Positions 51,546 to 63,492 are shown, counted from the first letter of the stretch. The stretch is DNA of 64,000 nucleotides from Limnanthes douglasii subsp. nivea (GCA_036936605.1 JAUPFV010000005.1:4391670-4455669); one strand, 5' to 3'. Notes: generated from the letters alone by a model not told the origin. Numbers and translations: made by a program.

Positions 51546-54500
51546 ACATAACGTAGCATCAACTTCGAAGGCTGCATCAGCAGAGAATTTGATGATTTTA
51601 GATTCAAAGGTTGAACCATTTAAAGCTTCTTCGGAATATGTGGAGCAAGATCTGAACAGGTTTCTTTTGATGCCAGTTGAGAAGCCAATAGAAAAAGGGC
51701 ATGTGCGAGATTTATGTAAATTCTTTAAGTCATTAGCCATTTCCGAAGGCAATTCGATGACTCGCAATTCAGATAGTTTGAGGAAGAGACATGTTGTCAA
51801 CTTGACAACTCAAATTGAAGAGAAGACATCTACACATTTGTATGGAAAACAGGCTATTCCTTTCATTTTATTTGATGAACATGATATGCGAGGAACATCA
51901 GGGCCACATGAAGATGCTGTGGTTATTAGAGCAGAGGTGGCTGGGGTCGAAATTCGACGTGTGCTTATTGACACTGGCAGTTTTGCTAATGTCCTTTTAA
52001 GTCAATCTCAATCAGATCGGACAATTATAGGATTTACGGGTGTAACAACACGTGTTGTTGGGGAATTCGAGAGAGAAGTAAGTTTGAGAAAATGACCATT
52101 TAAGAAGAAGGTAGAGGTGCTTTTTGTGGTGGTGGACTACCCCACGAGTTACAATGCTATTTTTGGAAGTTCATGGCTTTCGAGAATGTATGGGGTTGTA
52201 TCAACAGTTCACCAATGTTTCAAGTATGTGGTTGGAGATCGGATTGGGGTCGTTCGAGGCAATCAGAAGGTAGATAGAGAATGTTATGCCACTGCACTTT
52301 GTATCTGAGGATCCAGGAGTGGGGATTTGATGCATGAATAACAATTAGAAGGGATGCCCTTGGATTTAGAATAAAGGGTTGACGATCCGAGGGAAACCCC
52401 AGGATCTTTAGCGGTAAGTGGAGAAATTGAGGAGTTTACTTTTTCGGAAGGAAGAGCGCTTCGAATTGGAACCTTACTGACCCCACTCTTATGTCAACAA
52501 CTGCTAGATTTTTTATCTGTTAATTTGGATGTTTTCACTTGGAAGACAGAAGATGTAACAGGAGTACGAACTGAGGTGATTCCTCACAGTTTGGCTATTG
52601 ATCCGAAGGTGAAGCCAATAATTCAAAAAAGAAGGGAATTTTCCTCGGAGAAAGCTAAAGAAATTGTTGTTGAGGTGGATCGATTATCTAAGTTCGGATA
52701 CAAAAGGGAGTCACAGTATCCTTTGTGGACGGCAAATCCAGTAGTGGTCAAAAAGAAGAATGAGAAATGGAGAATGTGCGTGGATTTTACATACTTGAAT
52801 CGAGTTTGTCCTAAAGATCCATTTCTTGTTCGTCGAATTGATCAGCTGATTGATTCTACCTTAGGAAATGAAATTCTAACTTTCATGGAGGCTTTTGCAG
52901 GATACAATCTGATGAGTCCGAATTCAGCATGCTCCCCGTACAAGGATAAATCGGTCTAGTCTCTCTGGATAACGGACAGATCACATGGACATGGATCGAA
53001 TAGATCACATGGACCGGACAGATTACTTTGAACACTATGACCATAGCGCTGTTCGAACTATGACAAAAGTACTAAAAAACCTAAACACTTCTTGACTAAG
53101 CTACTTGCTCTCTTACTTAGAGCTCATGGGTCTTTAAACATGACCCGGGTCCATTAAATATGACCCGAAATCCCATAAGGGCCCAACATCATGGTATAAA
53201 TACCCAACCACCTGCATTAACTATGGGTAATGAGAATTAACTGCTACCAAGCTGCTTAATTATCTCTCTACTCTCTACCTTAAATACTTAAAACACCCAC
53301 ACACCACCTTAAAACACCAACTGAAATTACCAGCCTACCCTCAGGCAATTATTATCCACACCACAATCAAATTCAAATGGATAAAAAGGATCAATAATGC
53401 ACAACTTTCATAACTGATAGGGGCTTGCATTGTTATAGGGTTTTGCCTTTTGGATTGAAAAATGCTGGAGTCACTTATCAGAGGTTGATGGATAAAGCTT
53501 TTGCCACTCAGATCGGAATAAATATGGAGGTATATATAGACGATATGGTGGTAAATATTTCAAATGATGAAGTGCATCTTGATGATTTAGAGGAAACATT
53601 TTTGAATTTAAAATCAATCAGGTTAAACCTGAATCCTGAAAAATGTACCTTCAGAGTTCGGTCAGGGATGTTTTTGGGTTTTTTCATCAGTGAAAAAGGA
53701 ATAGAGGATGACCCAGAGCATTTGAAAGCTTTGATAACAATGAATTACCTCGGTCTATTAAAGAAGTGCAGATTATGATAGGAAGGTTAACAACACTTAA
53801 CCGATTTATTTCTAGATTATCTCATAAATGCTTTCATTTTTTTCAAATTCTATGAGGACCAAATAGCTTTGAATGGACATCGTAATGTGAGATAATATTC
53901 ACAAATATAAAAATTTGTTATCATCACTAGAAATATTGTCAAAACCTCGAAATCGGGAGAAACTATTTTTGTACATTGTGGTGTCGGATTTTGTGCTTAG
54001 TGCGGTGTCAATCAGTGAAGATTGGGGTGTTCTAAAGCCGGTGTACTACATCAGTAAAAGTTTAGTGGCAGTAGACAAGAGGTATTTGCAGTTAGAAAAA
54101 CTGGCATTAGCATGGGTGATTGTTGCTAGGAAGATGCGCCCCTATTTTCAAGCTCACACTATTGAAATCCGAACTTCATTCCCTTTGAAAAATGTTTTAC
54201 AACGACCTGACATTTTGGGGAGAATGACCAAGTGGTCGGTGGAGTTGGGGGATTATGATATTTTGTTCACACCTCGAACAACAATAAAGGCGCAAACATT
54301 GGCATTTTTTTTTTGAATTCTATTCGAGCATATCGGATATGGAAGAGAGTAAAAAGACGCACCAGTAAATTCGAGGATAGAGGATCTAGTGTTTCAGGGT
54401 GTAATGTTGAGGTTCAGTTAATATCCCCAATTGGAGAGACGATGATTTAATTTATTAAATTTGGTTTTTATGCTTCGAACAATGAAGCTGAATACGAAGC

Positions 54501-56080
54501 TGCTTTGGCAGGTTTAAGATTGGAAAAAATTTGCGGAGCAACTTCAGTACGCTTGGAAACGGATTCTCAGTTGTTAGCAAATCAGGTATCTGGATTTTCA
54601 GAAGCAAGAAAGGATCGTTTGATTTTATATCTTCGGGAACTTCAGAACTTAATGCTTATGTTTGACAATGTTGTTGTGGAGTATATTGGTCGAGGGAGTA
54701 ACATAGTGGCTGATTCTTTAGCAAATATTTCTTATAAAGAGGAATATCCTTAGATTTTACTACAAGAAAATCCTTATATTGTTACTCGATCTAGTCAGTG
54801 CGAATGTATAAAGGAGTTCTTTGTCACATATGATGCAATCTGAAGTGATTGGCGAGTAGATATTCTCAATTTGTTTACTCAAGGAACATTACCAGATGAT
54901 ACGAGGTTGGCAAAAAAGTTGAGAGGTAAAGCCTTTGGGCATATAGTATTAGATGGAATATTGTATAAAAAAGCATTAAGCAAGCCATTATTACAATGTA
55001 CAGGCAAGCAAGAATCACGGGAGGTGTTAATTGCATGATGGTGAAAGCTCAGCTCATTGCGGGTTTAAAGCTCTATCACGGCAAGTTTTACTTGCAGGAT
55101 ACTATTGGCCTACAATCATGAATGAAACTAAGGATTTAGTTTGAAGTTGTGATACTTGTTAAGGATTTGCTAATGTTATTCATAGGCCAGCAGTGCCACT
55201 TATGTCTATAACCGAAGCAGTACCATTTGATAGATGGGGGATTGATCTAGTGGGTCATTTGCCGATGGCTTATGGAGGAAGACATATGATAATCGTAGCA
55301 ATGGATTATTTTACAAAGTGGGCTGAAGCAAAACTGCTATCAGGAACAAAGGCAAAAGATGTGATCAAGTTTATTGGGAATAGTATTTGTTTTCGTTTTG
55401 AAATTCCTTAGAGGATTACAACAGATAATGGCCCTCAATTTAATAACAAAGAGATGGCTTCATTTTGCACGTCGAAAGGAATTTAGGAATGTTTTTCGAC
55501 GATGTTTCATCATCAAGCTAATGGACAAGTGGAGGTAACAAACAGAACAATTTTAGATGGTTTGAAGAAGAATTTGACGGGGGCAGCATGAAAATAGCCA
55601 AATTATTTGCAAGAGGTGCTTTGGGCATATCAGACAACACCTAGGGAGGCTACAAAAGAGAATCCTTTTGCTTTGGAATATGGAAAGAATGCAGTGAGCC
55701 CCATAGAATCTACGATGTCATCTTTTAGAATAAATCAATATTCTGAAAAATCCAATGATGAAGTTAGAATGGCGAATTTAGATTTGATTGAGGAGAAAAG
55801 AGTTTGAGCTCATTTGAATGTAATCTATTATCAAACTCTTATGATGAATAGATATGATTCGAAGGTGAAGAGAAGAAAATTTAAAGAAGGTGATAAGGTG
55901 TTGAGAAAAGTATTTCTGCATATAAAGGAGAAAAGCCTCGGAAAAATGGCTCTGAACTGGGAAGGGCCTTATATGGTTATTGAGAGGATAAAGCTAGGGT
56001 CTTATCATGTTTGTGACTCCGAAGGGAGGATGCTTCAGCACCCATGGAATATGCAATATTTAAAGCTTTATTGGGAGTAG
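51546..56080 (+). pseudogene. pol: Gypsy-O pol (protease-RT-RNaseH-aRNaseH-integrase)
   Basis: Protease VLIDTGSFANVLLS with intact DTGS (51,967-51,978), stop at 52,093. RT starts KWRMCVDFTYLNRVCPKDPF and MEAFAGYN, is interrupted by the solo LTR at 52,910-53,363, and resumes with FITDRGLHCYRVLPFGLKNA and VYIDDMVV (DD at 53,539-53,544). RNase H YLQLEKLALAWVIVARKM; second RNase H NNEAEYEAALAGL and ETDSQLLANQV; integrase AGYYWPTIM, SCDTC, RWGIDLVGHLPMA, TTDNGPQFN, QANGQVEVTNRTI and a C-terminus ending HPWNMQYLKLYWE at 56,080. Scattered stops (for example 53,395; 54,315; 55,410; 55,590) and a few frameshifts. Catalytic motifs mostly intact. Confidence 0.9.
52910..53363 (+). mobile_element. Solo LTR of a Gypsy-P-like family in Gypsy-O RT
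   Basis: 454 bp, TGATGAGTCCGAATTC...TTATCCACACCA, flanked by a perfect CAATC duplication (52,905-52,909; 53,364-53,368). It contains GGTATAAATACCC at about 53,194, a TATA box. Its ends match the Gypsy-P LTR in reverse complement (TGATGAGTCCGG...AACCACACCA). Leaving it out makes the RT reading frame continuous across the site. Confidence 0.9.
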
Positions 56081-56115
56081 ATTTGTCTTTGTATTTTGGA
56101 TTTTTAACTTTTCAA

Positions 56116-56164
56116 TGGCGCACCCTTTCCTACCTATTGGTCCAGGAAGGTTTTAATGAGGCGC
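56116..56164 (+). other. Conserved post-pol block, Gypsy-O
   Basis: GCGCACCCTTTCCTACCTAT then TGGTCCAGGAAGGTTTTAATGAG, ~36 bp after the pol stop. The most diverged of the four copies. Confidence 0.7.
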
Positions 56165-56690
56165 TATGTACATATTCAATATTATAAATAAAATTTGTTT
56201 TTGTCCAATATTTGTTTACAAATGTTTGTTTAAAAGTATCTTAACAACTTATCAAAGACTGATCATATTTGAGGTTGGTTAATAGTAGAATGTTCTGAAG
56301 TGTCTATTACACTTTTTGAAGAAACAACTATTTTCGAGGTATTATGTTCCATGAACACATTACAGTTTTTGCGAAGTGCAACGCTCAATAATGAACTGTA
56401 TGTTTTCGAAGTGTAACGTTCAACATATATGCTACCAATAATTCGAAGTGCAATCATGTTCACCAATTTCACTAAGATATTTGAAGTGGTATACTTACAG
56501 TTTATAATTATATATAGTGAGTTTGGAAGTACTTATCATATCTATTTTATAATTATTAGCGTCGAATAATATATTAAGATGATAAAAGCGAAAAATAAGC
56601 AAAATATTTTTCAATTAGATTAATTCTTTAAAGTACAAAAAACAAATTTTCTAATTTGACAAATACAAAAAAAGATGTTTAAAGAACAAT
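56165..56690. other. Gypsy-O spacer between pol and antisense gene
   Basis: AT-rich and non-coding. The phrase CGAAGTG(C/T)AA(C/T) recurs irregularly between about 56,370 and 56,455. Similar GACTTCGAA/CTTCGA phrases recur at 60,110-60,240 in the element's other untranslated part. Confidence 0.5.
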
Positions 56691-56699
56691 AAAATTATT

Positions 56700-59673
56700 C
56701 AGACGACTCATCTTTCTCGGATGATTCATCCTCTAAAGATGATGAGTCGGGGATAGGATCGAAGGCTTCACTTGGACGATTTTCGATGGGAATTTCATTC
56801 TAGAAACTTGTGAGGTTAATCCTTGGATAAGTCGCATGAATTTCTCGAAGAAGAGTGATGGTTGTTTGTTCTTTGCCATTGTTAATAGCAGACAACATGT
56901 CTTTCAAAAGTTCACCTTCGGTAGCAACAACACAACAGCTTTTTCCTCCACAAAATCCTTCTTCAATTTGGTTATGTCATCGGCCAACTCTTTATTTTTG
57001 GCCTCGCTGGAAGTAAGAGAGTTTTGGAGACCTTTAAATTTGGATTTTTTCAGCAGCTAGCTCATTAGTATGATCAGTTTTGAGCTTATTCATCTTCTTT
57101 TCATGAGAAGCCTTCAGCTTTTCTTTGTCAACAATATGTGTTGTTTGCAGATGATTTTTCATGAAGAGATCTCCTTGAATGAGCTCAGACCTTGCTAGTT
57201 CATACATATGGAATTACTCGACCACTTTGCGTTGAAAATTTTCCCTTAGTTGTTTTTCATCTGCAGGAAGACCTTTGTAGCAGACCATATCTTTGGCCAA
57301 TTGCTTCAGATGGTCTTGAGAGGCTTCGACTTGGGAAGCAAGTGCTTTTGCTGAAACATTGAGATCGGTAAATGGTTGAAGTGCAGCAAAGATCACGGGA
57401 TTAGGTGGTGTAGGAAGAATTTCTGTTTATGTTGAATTAGGACAAGGAATCATATTTAAAGTTGTGGTTGGTATAGAGGGACATATAATTTTTTGGGACG
57501 CTTCAACGATTGTTGGTCTCCCAAAGTTATGCATTTATGCATATGATTTGTAAGGTCTTGGAGAACATGATCGTCTTCTCCAGCAAGCTCCTGTGACTCG
57601 TTAAAATTAATGAAACTGTCAGGGTCAAAGCATTCAGCATTTTGGTTCTCATCATCAGCATTATCTTCGATGACTATCAAAGTGTCATTATTGGCTACTT
57701 GCTCTTGAAAAGAAGGATTTTGTTGATTTTCAACAGTTGTGATCTCTTTTTCATCAACAGATGTATACGCAGTGATTTTGGCTTGTTTATTTTTCTTTCC
57801 ATGAGAACTGGAAGAAGCTTTCTTTTTATTCGAAGACGGTTCTTGATCTTTCCCTTCTTCGATGGCTGAAAGGGTTTGCTCTCCTGATTTTTGTTTTCGA
57901 GGTTTAAGATTTGATGGAGTTGAATGGCTAGCACCAAACTTGCTAGTTGCTTTTTTACCTTTTTTTTCGTTGTTAGCCTTTTTTTCTTTTCTTTTTTGGT
58001 AGATGACTTTCTGACCTGTTACGGATAGGAAGAAATACTTTGCAGTCAGGATGAACTAACCTTTTGCAGGTTATTTTGGGATTGATATCTTCCATCAAAT
58101 TTCGAGCCGGCAAGGCTCCCTCTGTGATCGGAAATAGATGGCTATTAAGGAAGTTGATCGGTTGGAAGGCGGTGTGGAAAGCATTATTCCACTCTTTCTC
58201 GGCCCAGGTGGCAAGTTTCTTGAAAATATCCTTAGCTGATGGTCGACGTATTGAATATGGACTCGAAATTTCTAGAATAATCATACAAGTAGATAATTAA
58301 GGAAATAGAAAGACAATAGATGGAATTTATTTCAAAGTGTATAAATTTCGAAGTACTTACGGTTGCTTATCCAAATGAGATTCAACTTTGATGGGTTGGC
58401 ATCAGAAATCTCCTTGTCATTCTCTCATGCTCATGAGATGAAGATAAACTTTTGCTTCCAGAATCTGTTAGCCTCTAATTGATCATCGATGATTTTTAGG
58501 TCATCCACTAGAGTGATGTAATAGAAGGGGAGTTTTGGACATTTCGATCATTGGGTTAAAAAGATGAAATCCTTGATGTTGATTGGAATTTTGGATAGCA
58601 TAGATACCATTATCACTGACATAAGAGTGAACCATTGATTCGGTGTCACTTCAGTAGGGCATAGGTTGAGAAGTTCGAAGTATTCCACGATCTTAGGATC
58701 CAGTGGAAACCGAAGACCCCAATTGATGATTTCGGGGTAGACTACCAACTCATCGTCTTTGTAGTCTAAGTGAGTTTCTCCTTCCTTAGGCAGTCGAACC
58801 GTGATTTTATCTCTCATTCCCCATTGCTTTTTTAAATCTGAATCTTGAATCTCTTTGTAATGTATGTATCGAACCTTTTTCAATCGAATGATGTAATTAA
58901 CATCGAGATCCCTTAAATTTCTATCGATAGCAGCTCTTTCTTCTTCAGAAATAAATCATGGTTCTTTCTTTTTCTGAGGCTTACGGGTATTCTTATCCAT
59001 GGTAGTTTCTGAATTCCCATCATCGGATTCAGCTTCATGATCACTTCTAGTAGCCTCAGAATCAGCTTCATTGGCTCCTGATATTTTTTCTCTAGTTTGG
59101 GAAGAATTTTTTTGAGGCAATGGATCCTTAGTTTCTTTTGAAGAATTATTTGCTTGAGGAACCTCCTCGATTATCTCTCTTTGAGGAGAAGCCTGAGTAG
59201 CTGGATTCGAAAGGGGAGGAGTTGGAATGATTTCTGAATCGTCTCTTATGACTATAAAAGTTTTTATTTTTCTGATTGATGAAGGATGAGTCGAGGAATG
59301 AGTATTTGAAATTTTTTTTTAGGAATATTTCGTTCGATTCTTCCCTAATCAAAGGATAAACTTTAATTTGAGAAGAAGTGACTCGAGGTGTTTTAGGCGC
59401 TAGAACTTTGGAAGAGGGACGCTCTTCAGTTATTGGAGAAGGAGAGAAAGCAGGAATTTTGGTTGGATCGAAATTACTGTAGTAAGTTGTTTTGGTGGTT
59501 GTTCCAATAGGAGCGTTGTTGATTAATCCAGCAACTTTATATTCCTCCGCTCTTTGGGTGATGCAAAAATAGTCGTATGATCCAAAGACTAAGTTATCGT
59601 TAGGTTCTTGGGATTTTGGTTTTTTGGGTATGTTAGTCTTGGATTTTCTGTTTTTTGATTTTTTTTTTCTCAT
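56700..59673 (-). pseudogene. Antisense gene of Gypsy-O (gypsy-type aORF, one intron)
   Basis: The minus-strand ATG at 59,673 opens a Lys-rich N-terminus (MRKKKSKNRKSKTNIPKKPK), then a Ser-rich region with stops to ~58,940. The core domain (58,883-58,390) has WGMRDKITVRLPKEGETHL, WGLRFPLDPKIVEYFELLNL and CPTEVTPNQWFTLMSVIM. An intron at 58,275-58,361 (GTAAGT...TCTAG, phase 1) precedes exon 2 with LATWAEKEWNNAFHTAF. A basic segment (58,000-57,700), an acidic segment (57,680-57,540) and a coiled-coil-like region (57,396-56,900) follow. A TATA-like TATAAATT lies at 59,837-59,844 on this strand. It is the same architecture as in P and R. Stops at several places. Confidence 0.7.
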
Positions 59674-59836
59674 AAACCGGATGAAGATTGACCGGAGAAG
59701 ATGAGTATTGATCGGAAAGTTTGAGTTTTCTGATGAAGATATTGGAAAAGATAAATAACACGTTGAAGGTAGCCAAGTGTTTTAATTTTTTATGAAGTGA
59801 TTTATGTTGTGAGAATGAAAAATGAGGATACCAATG

Positions 59837-59844
59837 AATTTATA
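59837..59844 (-). promoter_or_regulatory. TATA-like box for the Gypsy-O antisense gene
   Basis: TATAAATT on the minus strand, ~165 bp before the ATG at 59,673. Confidence 0.4.
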
Positions 59845-60331
59845 GAAAGTTAGGGAGACATGTGAAGGGGAAAGGATTCTATGGTGATAGGGCAGTATAC
59901 AAAGCGGTGAGAAAGTTAGGAGGTCGACATCTTTCAGACTAGTTATCTAGCTATGGGTCTAGTAGCTAGATAGGCATGATGGATTTGAACGAAAACATGA
60001 AACGATAACATTTGTGTACACTTTTGATGAAATTCGATGATTACGTTTTGAAGCTACTTCCATAATGATTCGAGGAGAACCAAAAGAAAATTATTGTGTT
60101 TCAGAATAATTCGATGACTATTTTTTACTTTGAATCTACATCTGTTTTTGTCTTCGATCTACATATGTCGTTGACTTCGAATTTGTATCTTCTGTTGATT
60201 TTTGAACTTCGAGTTTTATACGGGGTATGTGACTTCAAGTTTGTATCACAACGAGTGATACAACATACAGAAGAATCTCCGAAGATATTTTAGCTCTCAT
60301 TCATTTGCTGACATGAAAACTAGGGGGCTAC

Positions 60332-60670
60332 TGATATGGAAGTAGGATTTTAAGGACTAAACTGTAAATAATGTAAGTTTAAGGACTGAACTATAAATAA
60401 TGTAAGTTCAAGAGAACAATTGTGACTATGTAATATTGTTAAGGACCAAGGGTAATTAGTCCTCTTTTGTAACCGATTTGAGTTTAAGGCTAAATCTTGG
60501 CTCCTCTATATAAAGGGCAAGGCTAACCTAATAAAGGGGTTGAACACTTTTTCTACTTAGCTCATTTGCACTTAGACTTTCTCTCTCTAAAAACTCTCTA
60601 TCTCTTTCTCTCTCTAAAATTTGCGTATTACAATTTCCTAAGGCAACATTCTTAACATATGAATTCACCA
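60332..60670 (+). repeat. Gypsy-O 3' LTR
   Basis: 339 bp after the PPT (AACTAGGGGGCTAC). TCTATATAAAGGGCAAGG is its TATA box. Followed by the target duplication ATGTA. Confidence 0.95.
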
Positions 60671-60675
60671 ATGTA

Positions 60676-61670
60676 CATAACAAACATGTTTTGCATCTCT
60701 TACTGATAAATCTAGAATCGTTTTACGCGCACAAAAATTTCACAAACACATACTACAGACTAAAATAAACAAAAAGACTAACTCGAATGCGATAGATAAA
60801 CTACATTAGCAAATTCGAACTCAAAAACTAACTGGAAATTAAACAAAAGTAAAGAACGAAAACATATATCACCCAAAACAGATGTTTTAAAATCAAAATT
60901 CGAATTTCCAAACACACACACAAATCGACTATCTTCCCATATATAAAAAATCAAGTAAAACACAATCAAAATCATACAAAAACAAAAGAAAAACAAGAAT
61001 TGATCATTAGCTATGGTAGGGCACTTTTCACTCGCGTAGCATAAAAAAATTGGGAAAAAAAGGTAATATGATGTTAAAAGCTTTTATATAAGTGAATAAG
61101 GGTATAAAGGATATAAGTGGGTCTTAGATGGTAGATATTTAAGTAAAACGAATCTTTTCTTATAGAAACATAAAAATAAAACTCTGAGATGAATAATAGT
61201 TAAGGACCTTGAGAATTAAGAAAGTGAAAATTATCAATAAAAAAATGAGTTTTTACTCAAATATTAGTCGAGACACATTTATCTTTAAACTATTCTTATG
61301 AGAAACGACTTTAGTTGATATTTCTTTCTCATTTATCCGGCATAAATTCAGTTTGGAATTCTGCTTATCAAAAACTTTCCATACTTTAGTGGCGCAGCTC
61401 GATCCATCATATATCTATCAAACATTTTCCATCCGTATTTTTTTTAAAAAATATTTTACGATATCTTTTATATTCCGATTTTAAAATAAAAAAAATCTTT
61501 AAAAAAAAATAGTTAAAGACCTTAGTAAAAACTATATAAGGCTTAAAAACAATATCATACCTGACTTACCCGGTTAATTGACACGTTAGCAGATGCGCCA
61601 TATTAGTTCAGCCCCCGTGTACTTACTCCCTAAACATCAAAAGTAAACCAGTTGTTGTTTGCTTTGCATG
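60676..61670. other. Intergenic AT-rich DNA upstream of the F-box gene
   Basis: No coding sequence recognised. The sequence after the Gypsy-O target site does not continue the F-box pseudogene homology, so the truncation of copy 2 predates or accompanied the insertion. Confidence 0.6.
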
Positions 61671-61678
61671 TATAAAAT
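61671..61678 (+). promoter_or_regulatory. TATA box of the F-box gene
   Basis: TATAAAAT after GCTTTGCATG, about 95 bp before the 5'UTR splice donor. Spacing is appropriate for a start site near 61,700. Confidence 0.6.
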
Positions 61679-61853
61679 TATGCTAAGCAGAGGGGAAGGA
61701 AGGGAGTACACTGACCACTGTTTCAGAAACAATCAAGAACTCTACTTTCTTCCTTCTTTTTCAGGTAAGAATGTTCTGTTTTTATGGTACTATCTGTTTT
61801 GTTAAAGCTAGCTGACTTATTGTTATTGTGTTTCAAGCTTTGTTGGATAGGAA

Positions 61854-63277
61854 ATGAAGAGACAAAACCCAAAGATCAGGCTGAAAGCAAATTCGGACCG
61901 AATCAGCACTTTACCGACTAGTGTAACGGACATCATTGTATCTAAACTTCCAATTGAAGAAGCGGCGAGAACAAGTATTTTATCTAAAACATGGAGGTTT
62001 AAGTGGATCTCATTACCCATATTAATTTTTAACGATGAAGCTATCAAGTCACTCAATAAAAAATACCGGCTTCCGCTATTTGTTGACGAATTTGTAAAAG
62101 TGGTCAATCAAACTCTTCTCCAACATTCTGGATCACTACGGGTCTTCACTCTTTCGATTCCAAAAATTGAAAATTATGTGAATATCAATCATTTGATTAG
62201 GTATCTGTCCAACAAAGATGTTACTGAAGTTACTCTACAGTTTTGGGGACGTAACCGGTATAAATTGAACTTTACTTTGTTTGATTTTCAAAATCTTGTT
62301 ACCTTGAAGCTTCGTCTTTGTCGTATAGAAATTCCTCTTGAATTTCATGGGTTACATAGCCTTATCAGGCTTGAACTAGAGGAGGTAACTTTTGGGGATG
62401 GTGCTTTGGCTATTCTCACCGAAAAATGTCAGCTGCTCAAATATTTGAGTTTCAGAGAAATGTACCATCTTCTTAATCATCTTAATATTATGGCTTCCAA
62501 ACTTGAGTTTTTCATGTTTGATGGATGGTTCCTTAATCCTATAAGCTTCAAAACTAAATCACTTGTTCATGCATCGTTTAATGTATCTAAACCTTCAGAA
62601 TCGTTACACGTATTCTTAATGGCTGGATGGTCCTTGAAGGTAGTATTTTATTTTCGTTTTTTATGTGTGAGTATCATTTGACTTTATAGACTATGAAGTA
62701 GATTAACTTTATATGTTTCTTCTTTCCTTCAGAAAGCGTGGCAAGGTTTTCAAAACAATCTTTGTATTTTATCAAATATTCAACATCTTCGCATAGACTC
62801 TTTCAAATTTCAAGATGATACATTTCAAATGGTATCTTCTATGCTTAAGCTAGTTGCTAACTCTCCTAATTTGGGTACACTTTTCATTGAGGTAAGTCTC
62901 TGATGGTTTTTAATCAAGACTATTGCATGTCATTTTTGGCGTGTTTGATATGATTTTATTATTTATAGATACCAGCTAGTACAGCTACTACAGTTAAAGA
63001 GTCATGTTCAGCTGGAAAACTAAGTCAGGAAGAGAAAAGATCATTCAGCGCTTCCAAACTGAAGACCGTAGAAATAGAAGGGTTTTCAGGCCTGAGTTGT
63101 GAGATGGAATTCGTGGAACTCGTGCTTGCCAAATCGCCCGTGCTGGAGTCTATGGTCATCAAAGCTATTCAATCAGTCAGCCTCTACGACAGCCTAAAAC
63201 TGTTAAAAGATTTGACGAGATTTGGTCGGGCTGCACCTTATGCCCAGCTAACATTTTTGGACCCTGAAGACAAATAG
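61854..63277 (+). CDS. F-box/FBD/LRR-repeat protein (intact, three exons)
   Basis: Likely substrate-recognition subunit of an SCF (Skp1-Cullin-F-box) E3 ubiquitin ligase; the substrate is unknown. Exons 61,854-62,639, 62,733-62,891 and 62,969-63,277 join in frame (both introns phase 0, GT-AG) to 417 residues. A 5'UTR intron is likely at 61,765-61,850 (CAGGTAAG...GATAG), putting the ATG 3 bp into its exon. F-box at residues ~14-55 (RISTLPTSVTDIIVSKLPIE, RTSILSKTWRFKWISLP). LRR-like strands follow (FQNLVTLKLRLC, LHSLIRLELEEVTF, LLKYLSF). The FBD-type C-terminus is in exon 3 (KLKTVEIEGFSGLSCEMEFV, then LVLAKSPVLESMVI). Length and domain order are normal for the family. Three damaged paralogous pieces lie upstream in the same orientation (19.2, 24.8-25.9, 38.5-39.0 kb), so this is the survivor of a tandem F-box cluster. 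Confidence 0.88.
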
Positions 63278-63486
63278 ATCTGAACCTTTGAATTAGTTTG
63301 CTAAAGCCACATGAATTCTTTAAGCTAAGCTTGAACAGATCGGTAGTACTAGTGGCTTTTTGTTTTGGTTTCTGTAGTGTTAGATTCCTGCACTATGTTC
63401 TAAGCTAGTTTTGTGTACCAATGTGTGTTCGGAATCTTAGTTGTACAAAACTGTAAAGTTTTAATCCTGTTTTGTGGTCAAGCTAT

Positions 63487-63492
63487 AATAAA
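63487..63492 (+). terminator. Poly(A) signal of the F-box gene
   Basis: AATAAA 210 bp after the stop codon, in a T-rich 3' region (TTTTGTGGTCAAG upstream). Confidence 0.5.

Larger units (their letters stand above)
39018..60670 (+). mobile_element. Gypsy-O: complete Tat-lineage element with nested insertions
   Basis: Both LTRs are 339 bp (39,018-39,356 and 60,332-60,670), beginning TGAT and ending CACCA, flanked by a perfect 5-bp target duplication ATGTA (39,013-39,017 and 60,671-60,675). They differ at about 23 positions by eye. PBS AATTGGCGACTCCACTGG; PPT AACTAGGGGGCTAC. Interior: gag, pol with two RNase H domains, conserved post-pol block, and a spliced antisense gene. It contains a TRIM, Gypsy-R and a solo LTR. 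Without these the element would be about 11 kb. Confidence 0.9.
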
